NCBI GenBank assembly: GCA_018818125.1
Contig: JAHISQ010000031.1
Location: 62,001-126,000, forward strand
Direction of reading: 5' to 3'
Length of the DNA stretch: 64,000 nucleotides
Source: Candidatus Rifleibacteriota bacterium
GTDB taxonomy: Bacteria > Muiribacteriota > Ozemobacteria > Ozemobacterales > Ozemobacteraceae
Below, one piece after another: positions 8,558 through 17,033 of the stretch; position 1 is the stretch's first letter, and the number at the start of each line of letters is the position of its first letter. The position numbers and the translations under genes were made by a program. Under the pieces are notes generated by a model, which had not been told where the DNA came from, made no database searches, and was given only the letters and a program-made list of their open reading frames with translations.

Positions 8558-9541
8558 ATGAGAAAAACCATTTCGACAGCGTTATTTTTTGTTTTGATCT
8601 GTTTTTCAGCTGTGCTATCCGCTGATTTAGAGGTCAAACCTGATCAGAATATGATAAAGGTTGGCGAGCAGGGAAGCTGGCGACAAACCCGTGAGGGGAT
8701 CGCAATCTACACTTCGGCTAAGGGCTTCGATGCCGTTTCCAGTATACCGGATCTTGATCCAGGTAGCGGCGACAACAAAATATCGTTGAAATTCAAGAAC
8801 GCTGATATTCGGGATTTGATCAGAATGATCCAGAAAATGTCAGGTTTCAATATCGTTGTCTGCAAGGGCGTCATGGGACAAATTGAACAGGTTCAGCTGA
8901 CCGACGTAGACTGGCCGGTGGCTCTGGCTTCATTAGCTTACAGCAAAGGTTATGCAGCACGCATTCGAAATGGCATCATTTTTATCGGAGACGCGAAAAA
9001 ACTCGAATGGATGTTTTCACAGTCAGATAACAACGCTCCGACCGATGGCGATTTAATTTCAATAAGCTTTAAAGACACTGCCATTGTCGATGTTCTTAAG
9101 GTCGTAACCGCCCGAACCAAACGCAATATAGTTATTGAAAAGTCCACAGTAGGACATTTGACCGTTTCGCTGCATGACGTGTCAGAAACAGCGGCTGTAA
9201 CAGCTTTGGTCAGAACAAATGGTTTTGACTGTCTTTATCATGATAGCGTGTGGTTTATTGGTTCGCCGCTGCTGATCGAGACTCTGCGCCAGCAAAATCT
9301 TGCAAAAGATGTGCAGTTTAATGGTGGTGACATAAGCATGGATTTTCGGGACACCGATATCAGAGCGATTTTCAACATTATTGCAAAGCAGAGCAAAATG
9401 AAACTCAGTGTTACTGATAATGTACAAGGCAATATCACCGTCAAGCTCACAGATATGCCCAGTGAAAAAGCTGCTTCCTACATAGCCTGGGGCAACGGTT
9501 ACGATATCGAATTTACCACCGACGGTATTCAGATAAAATAG
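8558..9541 (+). CDS. Exported protein with three secretin/TonB N-terminal (STN)-like domains
   Basis: The 327-residue product has an N-terminal signal peptide (RKTISTALFFVLICFSAVLSA) and three repeats of the STN fold at about residues 72-140, 165-235 and 258-327. Each begins with a strand like ISLKFKNADI, ISISFKDTAI or ISMDFRDTDI, followed by a helix, a short hydrophobic strand (NIVV, NIVI, KLSV), a G.....V.L.DV turn and a closing strand (IIFIGD, VWFIGS, DGIQIK). STN modules normally precede the secretin pore of PilQ or GspD; here the pore domain is absent and the protein stops after the third module. The ATG at 8558 has a GAGGTG site; an upstream TTG at 8531 does not. Function is unknown; a periplasmic adaptor is an inference. 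Confidence 0.8.
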   Translation: MRKTISTALFFVLICFSAVLSADLEVKPDQNMIKVGEQGSWRQTREGIAIYTSAKGFDAVSSIPDLDPGSGDNKISLKFKNADIRDLIRMIQKMSGFNIVVCKGVMGQIEQVQLTDVDWPVALASLAYSKGYAARIRNGIIFIGDAKKLEWMFSQSDNNAPTDGDLISISFKDTAIVDVLKVVTARTKRNIVIEKSTVGHLTVSLHDVSETAAVTALVRTNGFDCLYHDSVWFIGSPLLIETLRQQNLAKDVQFNGGDISMDFRDTDIRAIFNIIAKQSKMKLSVTDNVQGNITVKLTDMPSEKAASYIAWGNGYDIEFTTDGIQIK

Positions 9542-9603
9542 GGCAAAACTAAATTTGATCGCAGGAGATTGCACTCTAAAAACATGCTGAGAAGAAGCAA
9601 AAG

Positions 9604-10161
9604 TTGAAACCAGAAACGAAAATACCAGTATCTTTTGAACTGGATTTTATCTCAGCGCTTGAGCATCTATTTTTGCTGATGGTCGTTATTGGTGCGGCAT
9701 TCTCTGCTCTGGCATTATTTCTAGGAGTCCTTATCGACGGTTCCCTGCAGACATTGAAAATCCTGCCATTATTTATTATTGTGCTTTTTCCTTACCTGAT
9801 TTTCAAGGCAATGTATCGTGCCAGCTTCTTTGTTGATACCGTACAAAAAAAGCTCATTTTCAGAAGAAAATTCATGGGGAGGATTTATAATTTCGAAACA
9901 GCAGGCTTCGACGAGATCCTTTGCCTGAGAATAGAGAGAATCAATGCAAAAAATGGTGTGGCACATTTTACTTTGGCCGCTGTAATTACCGAGAACACGA
10001 GATATGTTCTGGTCAGACGCCTGTTCGTTTCAGAAGCAGATCTACGCCCGCTCATGATTTCAGCGGCAAAAAAAATTGGTTGCGATTATGAATCCGAAGT
10101 CTACTCCCCGCCATTTTTTGAACACATAACTTATCTTTTTAAGGATCTTTTCTGGATTTAA
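9604..10161 (+). CDS. Membrane protein with two helices and a beta-rich cytoplasmic domain
   Basis: Unrecognised 185-residue protein. Two hydrophobic helices lie at about residues 20-45 and 52-70. They are followed by a basic, beta-rich domain (SFFVDTVQKKLIFRRKF, then a turn and further strands) that resembles the arrangement of bacterial PH-like membrane proteins, although I see no decisive motif. The start is TTG at 9604 with GAGAAGAAG upstream; a nearby ATG at 9584 is in another frame and closes at once. It lies 60 bp after the STN gene and could share its transcript. Confidence 0.65.
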   Translation: MKPETKIPVSFELDFISALEHLFLLMVVIGAAFSALALFLGVLIDGSLQTLKILPLFIIVLFPYLIFKAMYRASFFVDTVQKKLIFRRKFMGRIYNFETAGFDEILCLRIERINAKNGVAHFTLAAVITENTRYVLVRRLFVSEADLRPLMISAAKKIGCDYESEVYSPPFFEHITYLFKDLFWI

Positions 10162-10326
10162 GTCAGAACACATAACAGCCCGTGAACATCACCGGTTCAG
10201 ACTGGTGATCACAGCATTTTCGGGAATGTGAAGTCGACGACCTCTACAGATAAAATGGCTCTGAAGATTTGCGGCACAGAACTGATTGTGTTAACTTGTC
10301 GAGGATACGACTTTGCGGAGGAACCT

Positions 10327-11691
10327 ATGAAGAACCGTTTTTTTTATGTTCTTTTTTTCATGTTGCTGATATTGCAGACAGGTGTTGCAGCGACAAGCAG
10401 CGAGATGGAAAATCTGATCAAAGAGATGATTACTGCTTTTGGCAGAAGCAACAAGGGTGTTCAGGCGCCAGAATTTGTCGCCAAAGTGGGTGAAATAGAC
10501 GAGCATCTGCGACTGACTCTCGAACGCGACTATGATATTACTCCATTCAAGGAACTGATCAAAGCGGCCGAAGAAGCCAAGGCACGCAAGTCAGCGCGCC
10601 AAATGTTCGAAGTAGCTCTTGAAAAGGCTTTCAAGCGTCTTCAATTCGCCAAAATTCAGCAGGATGTAACCGCAAACCCAGATTTGACCGAAGAAATAGA
10701 AGTGCTCATCAGCACCGTCGAAAAATATCTTGATCCCAGCCTGCCCGATCTTGATACTGTTGACCGCAACAGCCTTGAACAGCGCCGCAAACGCCTCGAA
10801 AGCAAAATAAAAAAAGCCCAGAGCAGTCTGCTGAAAGTGCCCGAAGAAAAACGCATCAGCGTTGAAATCATGGGCGAAGACGGCGGTCCCGGCAAAATTT
10901 CGCCGGCCCGAGAAGCAAATCTGCTTGCCAAGCTCAAAAGCGTAATTCCAGACCCCGGAAAAATGAGCATCAAGGTAAAACTGCTTCCCGATGACAATTT
11001 CGACATGGAAATCTTTGTACAGAACTTTGTCGCACCCAATGGCCTGTCGGTCATCGAAGGCGAACTTGGCTTTGCTTCAATCAGTCTTAAGGCTCTCGAC
11101 AATAATGACGCCAACGAAGTCGACAACGTGCTTGGTGACGCCTATTTTAACCGCTACCGCATCGTGCAGGACGAGGAACAGCTCAACGTAATGCCACAGG
11201 TTGGACAGGCGGCATACGAAATGGGTTCTTTTGCGCCCGGCCAGACCTGGAAAATGCCTTTACAGAAAACCAACAATATCTCCAACATCATCAAAGAACT
11301 TGATGGTAACACCGAGATCACCGTGGTAAATGCCAAGCAGGCCGTTAATGAAAAAGCCATCGAATTCAAAAACACCGGTACCCGCAATTTGATATTCCTG
11401 CAGGGAACCGATATGACAGGGCTTGTCTCAGTAAAAGCGCTTGGGTATCTGATTCCCAAAAAGGGTCAGGTCACCTTCGGAGAAGCTTTAATGATCGTCG
11501 ATGACGCAATAGCCTCTGAGATAACAAGTTACATGGGCGGCCAGGGCATCAACTGGTTCTTGAAAAAAGGCTCTGAAAACATTCGCAAAGGCCTGCCATT
11601 TACGCCGATTCTCGAAAATCTCAACATGGATCGTGACGAGTCCGGCCGCATGGTCTATATCTTCAGCGGCCGCGGCAAAACCGCGCGCTAG
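10327..11691 (+). CDS. Exported helical protein of unknown function, 454 aa
   Basis: Residues 1-22 form a signal peptide (KNRFFYVLFFMLLILQTGVAA). The N-terminal half (about 25-190) is charged and helical, rich in Glu/Lys/Ala/Leu. The C-terminal half is mixed and contains NGLSVIEGELGFASIS, PGQTWKMPL and LGYLIPKKGQVTFGEA. I recognise no family. The ATG at 10327 sits behind GGAGGAACCT; the longer frame from 10228 has no ribosome site. A strong terminator follows at 11704. Probably periplasmic. Confidence 0.75.
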   Translation: MKNRFFYVLFFMLLILQTGVAATSSEMENLIKEMITAFGRSNKGVQAPEFVAKVGEIDEHLRLTLERDYDITPFKELIKAAEEAKARKSARQMFEVALEKAFKRLQFAKIQQDVTANPDLTEEIEVLISTVEKYLDPSLPDLDTVDRNSLEQRRKRLESKIKKAQSSLLKVPEEKRISVEIMGEDGGPGKISPAREANLLAKLKSVIPDPGKMSIKVKLLPDDNFDMEIFVQNFVAPNGLSVIEGELGFASISLKALDNNDANEVDNVLGDAYFNRYRIVQDEEQLNVMPQVGQAAYEMGSFAPGQTWKMPLQKTNNISNIIKELDGNTEITVVNAKQAVNEKAIEFKNTGTRNLIFLQGTDMTGLVSVKALGYLIPKKGQVTFGEALMIVDDAIASEITSYMGGQGINWFLKKGSENIRKGLPFTPILENLNMDRDESGRMVYIFSGRGKTAR

Positions 11692-11703
11692 ACGCATAAA
11701 ACG

Positions 11704-11747
11704 AAACGGCTCAATCAGCGTTTATCGCTTTTTGAGCCGTTTTTTTA
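11704..11747 (+). terminator. Rho-independent terminator
   Basis: AAACGGCTCAA (11704-11714) and TTGAGCCGTTT (11732-11742) form a perfect 11-bp stem, followed by a T7 run. It ends the transcript of the gene at 10327. The preceding A-rich strand also lets it act against the convergent radical SAM operon. Confidence 0.9.
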
Positions 11748-11777
11748 TTGCCCGATGGCCGGAGACCGGTGCTCAGA

Positions 11778-13106
11778 TTATTTATGCTGGTAGCCCAGCA
11801 CCATGCCGTGCTTTTTAAACAGTTCACGACGAAACAGCGGGTTGTAGGCAAAATAGGTCGCCAGACTCCACAGATCTTTGGCATTGGTCTTAAAATCGAA
11901 GGCGCGTTTAAAAATGTTCACCGGGTGATTGAACTGCCGCCGCGCCCAGAAACAGATTTCAGTCAGCTCGTCTGGGGTCATGCGCGCCGGCCTAAAAACG
12001 CAATCGCCAAAATGGTAACGCTCGTCCAGCCACCACTTATCGTAAAGAAGTCGGTTTTGTTCGAGCATTTCGCCATAAATCGGAGTATTCGGGTAGGGGC
12101 TCAAAATGTTAAAAGCGGCAAAACAAAACTTCTGATCGATAGCCCATTGCACTGTCTTTTTAATCGAAGCCGTGTCATCAGCATCGCAGCCCATCAAAAA
12201 GGCCGCCCACAATTGAAAACCGACATCGCGGATCTTTTCAATCACCGGCGCATAACTGTCGAGATGCATATTGCAGTTCTTACCCATCTGCTTAAGGTTC
12301 TCGGGACTGGTGGACTCAAAGCCGACGACCAGCCCGGCACAACCACTGCGTTTCATCAGATCCATCAGTTCGGCATCATCGACAAAACTGAGACTCGCCT
12401 GGCCGATCCAGCGTTTTTTCTGGGGAATAAGCAGGCGAAACAGCTCTTTAGCCGCATCCGGCTGCGCCACAATGTTGTCGTCTACAAAAAACACAAAATC
12501 ATGCGGCTGTTCGGCAAGCTCGGCAGCAACTTCAGCCGGCGGGCGGTAACAGTGAGTTTGCTGATAAAGCGAGCCTGTAGCACAAAAACGACAATGATTC
12601 GGACAACCCCGGCTGAATTGCGTTAGACGCAACGGCAGGTAACTTTTTCCGGCAAAAATATCCCAGCGCGTACGCAGACCATCAAGTCTCGGCGGAAAAT
12701 GCCCCTGATAGGAGTTTTTTAAGCGGCCGGCGGCAAAATCATTCACCAGCTGGGGAAAAACTTCTTCGGCATCGCCGAGCATTAAACAATCGGCATGTTG
12801 CGCGGCTTCATCCGGAATCATGGAAACATGAAAGCCGCCTAATACAACTTTTACCCCCTGCCGGCGGTATCGATCAGCAATCTCGTAAGAACGCCGTGCA
12901 GTATAAATTTCGACGTTAATGCAGACCATGTCGGTGACTTCACTGTATGGTATGCGCTCGTAGCGGTCATCATAAAGAACGCACTCGATGTCAGCAGGCA
13001 ACAGCCCGGCCAGTACCGCAAAAGTAAGCGGTTCCATGCGGCCGCGATCATAATATGGGCGGCCAGCGACCAGGCCCATGTTGGGTTTTATAAAGGTTAT
13101 CTTCAT
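11778..13106 (-). CDS. B12-binding-type radical SAM protein (copy 1 of 4)
   Basis: The protein has 442 residues. An N-terminal Rossmann-like domain of the cobalamin-binding type (about 1-130) begins KITFIKPNMG and contains GVKVVLGGFHVSMIPDEA; no DxHxxG lower-ligand motif is visible. The radical SAM domain has the 4Fe-4S motif CPNHCRFC with Cys 168, 172 and 175, then FVDDNIVAQPDAA, GFES and the PYPNTPIY motif. A C-terminal tail follows. Enzymes of this class methylate or rearrange unactivated carbons; the substrate is unknown. It is the last gene of a five-gene operon and overlaps the preceding gene by 1 bp. Its closest relatives by eye are the next three rSAM genes. Confidence 0.88.
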   Translation of the reverse strand: MKITFIKPNMGLVAGRPYYDRGRMEPLTFAVLAGLLPADIECVLYDDRYERIPYSEVTDMVCINVEIYTARRSYEIADRYRRQGVKVVLGGFHVSMIPDEAAQHADCLMLGDAEEVFPQLVNDFAAGRLKNSYQGHFPPRLDGLRTRWDIFAGKSYLPLRLTQFSRGCPNHCRFCATGSLYQQTHCYRPPAEVAAELAEQPHDFVFFVDDNIVAQPDAAKELFRLLIPQKKRWIGQASLSFVDDAELMDLMKRSGCAGLVVGFESTSPENLKQMGKNCNMHLDSYAPVIEKIRDVGFQLWAAFLMGCDADDTASIKKTVQWAIDQKFCFAAFNILSPYPNTPIYGEMLEQNRLLYDKWWLDERYHFGDCVFRPARMTPDELTEICFWARRQFNHPVNIFKRAFDFKTNAKDLWSLATYFAYNPLFRRELFKKHGMVLGYQHK

Positions 13107-14482
13107 TACTTATGTATCTCTTCCTCGTAAAGTTCACAATCGCTGAAACCTGGGTGCATACCAGTTTTTTTAACTATATCACGGCGCGAAATCAGGTTTG
13201 CGGCCAGAAACAACAACGCCTTGTATGGCCCCGACAGATTCGCCGCCAGATCACCGGCGCGTCTTAGAATACCGGAAAAGCTGCTGAAGCGTTGTCTACC
13301 CTCGCTGATCGCCTGCGCCATTGCCTCTGGCGTCATTCCTTCAGGCCTGAACGCCGGGAGCTCCCAGCGATAATCGTGATCAATCCACCATTTGGGAAAA
13401 ATCAGCCGGTCACGCTCCAGTAGTTCGTCATAAATAGGCGTTCCCGGAAAAGGCAGCAGCATATTGAAATTGGCCATGAAAAACTTTTGTGCCAAAGCAA
13501 AATCAACAGTTTCGCGGATACTTGTTACGGTATCGTGCGGGTAGCCAAAAACGAAAGTGGCGTAGACCATAATACCGCGCTGCCGATATGCATTGAGCAA
13601 TTTCTCAATTTTACCAAGATCGGCGCTCCAGCCTTTGTTCATCTGCTGTAGGGTCAGCGGGTTAATTGATTCAAGACCAATGATGGCAGCAACACAGCCG
13701 CTTTTCGCCATTTCGTCCAGAAAGTGTTCGTCAGTGGCCGAAGTCAAACTTGCCTGGCTGGCCCACTTGACGCGTAATGGCCTGATTGCCCGAAACAGTT
13801 GCCGCGCTTCTTCAGGGTGCGCAGCAATGTTATCGTCAGCAAAGAAAACAAAATTGGTTTTGAGCTGCGCAATTTCTGCCGCAACCTCCTGCACTGGCCG
13901 GTGAAACACTTCATTTCCGTAAAAACTGCGAACCGAACAAAAATTGCAATTAAACCGGCAACCACGGCTGGTTTCAATCAAATTTACCGGCAGGTAACGC
14001 TTGCCCTTAAAAATTGAGCGATCACACTTAAAATGCTGTAAACCAGAGCCCACACTGCGATACAACCGCTTCAGATTGCCCTGCTTAATATCGGCTACGA
14101 CTTCCGGCCAGATGTTTTCAATCTCGCCAAGAGCCAGAGCATCGCAGAATCGCCCGGCCTCTTCAGGCAGCAGAGTGGGATGAAAACCGCCAAGAATAAC
14201 GCGGATACCGCGACGCCGGAACTCAGAGGCAATTTGATAGGCACGCAAGGCCGCAAAAGTTTCAGTGGTAATAGCCACCAGGTCATAGCTCTGCGTAAAA
14301 TCAATGCTGGCAAGACGCTCATCAATGAAACAAAGATCGACATCGGCAGGAGTATGACCAGCCAGAAGCGCAATTGCCATCGGTTCAAGAACGGCTGGCG
14401 TTCTATATGGACGCCCCAACCTCTCGCCCATCGATGGTTTTATCAAAGCAATACGCACACGCGCTGATGTTTTGCCGGTCAT
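13106..14482 (-). CDS. B12-binding-type radical SAM protein (copy 2 of 4)
   Basis: The protein has 458 residues with the same layout as its neighbours: an N-terminal B12-type domain (RIALIKPSMGERLGRPYRTP, then VILGGFHPTLLPEEA), and a radical SAM core with CRFNCNFC (Cys 175, 179, 182), FADDNIAAHPEEA, GLESINP and PFPGTPIYDELL. The C-terminus ends in an extra acidic tail. It overlaps the GNAT-like gene upstream by 4 bp and the next rSAM gene by 1 bp, so translation is coupled. The substrate is not known. Confidence 0.88.
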   Translation of the reverse strand: MTGKTSARVRIALIKPSMGERLGRPYRTPAVLEPMAIALLAGHTPADVDLCFIDERLASIDFTQSYDLVAITTETFAALRAYQIASEFRRRGIRVILGGFHPTLLPEEAGRFCDALALGEIENIWPEVVADIKQGNLKRLYRSVGSGLQHFKCDRSIFKGKRYLPVNLIETSRGCRFNCNFCSVRSFYGNEVFHRPVQEVAAEIAQLKTNFVFFADDNIAAHPEEARQLFRAIRPLRVKWASQASLTSATDEHFLDEMAKSGCVAAIIGLESINPLTLQQMNKGWSADLGKIEKLLNAYRQRGIMVYATFVFGYPHDTVTSIRETVDFALAQKFFMANFNMLLPFPGTPIYDELLERDRLIFPKWWIDHDYRWELPAFRPEGMTPEAMAQAISEGRQRFSSFSGILRRAGDLAANLSGPYKALLFLAANLISRRDIVKKTGMHPGFSDCELYEEEIHK

Positions 14483-15666
14483 AACGCCCCAAGATTGGCA
14501 ATTTGCATCTGCCTCTGACCGAATTGGTAAGACTCGGTTTCAGGCCAGAACACCTGATAAATAATACTCCAGTATGACATAAAAAACACGGTTTTTACCG
14601 CGCTGATTGCCGGGTTCTTTTCGGCAATACCGAGGGCAGCAAAAAGAGCGCCACGTTGCTGTGCCTCTCTAATGCCTGCCTCGATCAAAACCGGCATTAA
14701 TTCTTTTTCACGACCGGGCTTGATGACCCATGGATCGAGCAAAACATAATTAACCTGCTCACCGGTCGGCGGAACCGGGCACTGACCCCAGAATCTGCTG
14801 CCAAGCTGCCAGAGATCACGAACCCCTGCCAGGCTTCTGCAAAGTTGTGAAAGCACAATCTGCCGGTATCCCTGCTGGTTCCAGATGCCAATGGCACCAA
14901 TCAGCTCTTCGGCTTCAAAAATTCCAATCATGTCGGTTATTTTTAAACCAGCAAAAACGCTGCTTTTCGAACCGTTAAAGTCACTTTCAGTGAGCGCAGG
15001 AGCACCATCATTATGCCGCCCAGCCTGATCAAAAAGAGCAAGCAGCGCCGGCAGATCTGATCTATCAAGAGTTCGCAGCAAAAACGCTGAGCCAACAGGG
15101 TTCTCACGATGACGCAAGGGCCAGCGCTTACCAGGGCCGGACAAGGGAATAAGCGTAGTCAGAAACCGCGAAACCGGCTGATACTCAGGCATATTGCTGC
15201 TGGCGCGGTTGCTCTCAAGCAGGGTGCGGGCGCTTAAATTGTCCTCAAGAATAGAGGTCAACGTTACCTTAAGAGGTTTTTCATTGAAAATCTGGCGAAA
15301 CGCCTTATAGCCTCTGGCTAAAAAAGAACCACCGCGAATAGCAGGGTGAAAGCGCAGATGATGCAAATAACCAATATCAGTTGGACTCCCGCCAAGATAG
15401 ACCCGGCGCACTGATCTGATGCCAAGTCCGGTCAATCCTCCCGGATTATCGGGTTGAATCAGCACCAGGTCATGATCTTGCCCATAGGTTGCCAGCGCGG
15501 CAAAAAAAGAGGGTTCAGTCTGATAGTCCAATTCGATAAAAGAAGACGGCATTTTGCATTGCCTCACCAGCTGCCTGATTTGTGCGTCAAGAATTTCCAC
15601 CCGGGCACTTTTAGCCAAATCTGGCGCAGCAGAGCTGTAAAAAAAATGTTCAAGTGCTTTGGCCAA
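14479..15666 (-). CDS. Double-GNAT-like acyltransferase within the radical SAM operon
   Basis: The 395-residue product appears to hold two GNAT-type halves. The first has RFHPAIRGGSFLARGYKAF and, after it, SILEDNLSARTLLES, matching the acetyl-CoA loop and the late N-x-x-A-x-x-L-x-x helix of GNAT enzymes. The second half (about 210-395) begins LRTLDRSDLPALLALFDQAG. The start is TTG at 15666 with GGAG about 9 bases upstream, inside the end of the preceding gene's trailer. It lies between rSAM copies 2 and 3 and overlaps copy 2 by 4 bp. An acyl group transferred to the product of the rSAM enzymes is plausible but unproven. A broken relative of its last 25 codons lies at 6459-6553. Confidence 0.75.
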   Translation of the reverse strand: MAKALEHFFYSSAAPDLAKSARVEILDAQIRQLVRQCKMPSSFIELDYQTEPSFFAALATYGQDHDLVLIQPDNPGGLTGLGIRSVRRVYLGGSPTDIGYLHHLRFHPAIRGGSFLARGYKAFRQIFNEKPLKVTLTSILEDNLSARTLLESNRASSNMPEYQPVSRFLTTLIPLSGPGKRWPLRHRENPVGSAFLLRTLDRSDLPALLALFDQAGRHNDGAPALTESDFNGSKSSVFAGLKITDMIGIFEAEELIGAIGIWNQQGYRQIVLSQLCRSLAGVRDLWQLGSRFWGQCPVPPTGEQVNYVLLDPWVIKPGREKELMPVLIEAGIREAQQRGALFAALGIAEKNPAISAVKTVFFMSYWSIIYQVFWPETESYQFGQRQMQIANLGAL

Positions 15667-15683
15667 GCAATAGCTCCGTTAAA

Positions 15684-17033
15684 TCAGGCTTTGAGCAAAT
15701 AGTTTTCTTCAGGAAACCCCAATGGAATCCCAAATTTTTCATCAACCTCACGGCGACCATAATAATTTTGCGTGATAAACAGCGCAAATGTCGAAAAATT
15801 CTGCATGTTGGTCTGCAGCGAGAGTCCGCGCCTTACTACTGACCGGGTTGAGTAAAACTTGCGTCTGAATTTGCGACAGGTTTCAGCCAGCTCGTCAGCG
15901 GGCATCATAATTGGTCGATAGGGCACCTGCCCGAATTTGAAATCTTCTTCAAGCCACCAGGCATCACTGATCATTCGCCCCTGAGCCGCGAGTTTTGCAT
16001 ACAACGTAGTACCAGGAAACGGCACCAGATGGTTAAAAGCGACCAGAAAGAATTGATGTTTGTTGGCAAATTCAAGAGTTCTGGGAAAAGAACTGACATC
16101 ATCACCATCTATGCCAAAAAGAAAAGTGGCATAAACGCAGATGTGATTTTTTTTCAGCAAGGCTAAAGCCCGCTCATAAAGTTCTATTGAATCGTTGCTC
16201 TTCTTGTTCAGACTACACAAAAGATCTGGCCGCAGAGACTCGAAGCCGATCAACACGCCGACACAGCCAGCGTCAGCCATCGGCTCGATCAATTCGGGAT
16301 CAGCTGCAGCTTCAACGCTGATCTGGGTTACCCATTTAACCTTGAGAGGCTTGAGAGCCTTACAGAGGTCTTTAACAGCTGTTGGATTGGCGGCAATATT
16401 ATCGTCGATCAAAAATACAATCTTCTGCCCGGTGCGACGAATTTCTTCAGCGACTTCTGCCGGGGGCCGGAAATAATGCTTGCCCTTAGCAAAAGAAGTG
16501 ATCGAACAGAAGGAACAATGATGTGAGCATCCGCGTGAAAACTCGACCAGAGCCAGCGGCAGATAATTCTTGTCGGCAAAAACTTCGCGACGGGGGAAAA
16601 CGCCCTGCCAGGGAAAGTCGAATGACCCGTTGTAACGCTTTTTCAGACTTTTATTGGCTGCATCATCCAGAACCTGTGCCCAGACACCTTCGGCCGGGCC
16701 GACTACAATTGCATCAGCATATTTTTCGACTTCATCGGGCCAGAGGGAGGGGTGGTAGCCACCCATGACAACAGGAACTCCACGTTTTTTGTAAGCTGCT
16801 GCAATTTGATAAGCACGGCGAGCCGTGTAGGTTTCAACGGTAATGCCGACCAGGTCAGCTGGCTTATCGGCGTCAATCGGCTCAACTCGGTCATCCTGGA
16901 TGGTGATTTCCCATTCAGAGGGAGTCAAAGAAGCCAGTACCGCCAGAACCAGCGGCTCCATCTGCCAGGTGGAAACGTAGTCCTGCCCTGGCTTGCGGCC
17001 GATCGAGGGCATGATCAAAGTCAGTCTTTTCAT
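15684..17033 (-). CDS. B12-binding-type radical SAM protein (copy 3 of 4)
   Basis: The protein has 449 residues. The N-terminal B12-type domain begins RLTLIMPSIGRKPGQDYV and has VPVVMGGYHPSLWPDEV. The radical SAM motif is CSHHCSFC with Cys 169, 173 and 176, followed by FLIDDNIAANPTAV, IGFESLRPDLL and PFPGTTLYAKL. The start ATG overlaps the stop of copy 4 (ATGA). Seventeen bases separate its stop from the GNAT-like gene. Function as for its paralogues: cobalamin-dependent radical chemistry on an unknown substrate. Confidence 0.88.
   Translation of the reverse strand: MKRLTLIMPSIGRKPGQDYVSTWQMEPLVLAVLASLTPSEWEITIQDDRVEPIDADKPADLVGITVETYTARRAYQIAAAYKKRGVPVVMGGYHPSLWPDEVEKYADAIVVGPAEGVWAQVLDDAANKSLKKRYNGSFDFPWQGVFPRREVFADKNYLPLALVEFSRGCSHHCSFCSITSFAKGKHYFRPPAEVAEEIRRTGQKIVFLIDDNIAANPTAVKDLCKALKPLKVKWVTQISVEAAADPELIEPMADAGCVGVLIGFESLRPDLLCSLNKKSNDSIELYERALALLKKNHICVYATFLFGIDGDDVSSFPRTLEFANKHQFFLVAFNHLVPFPGTTLYAKLAAQGRMISDAWWLEEDFKFGQVPYRPIMMPADELAETCRKFRRKFYSTRSVVRRGLSLQTNMQNFSTFALFITQNYYGRREVDEKFGIPLGFPEENYLLKA

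Noticed and set aside
10228..10326. Longer N-terminus for the gene at 10327
   Set aside because: The ATG at 10327 has a strong GGAGG site and starts directly with a signal peptide; the upstream codons have neither.
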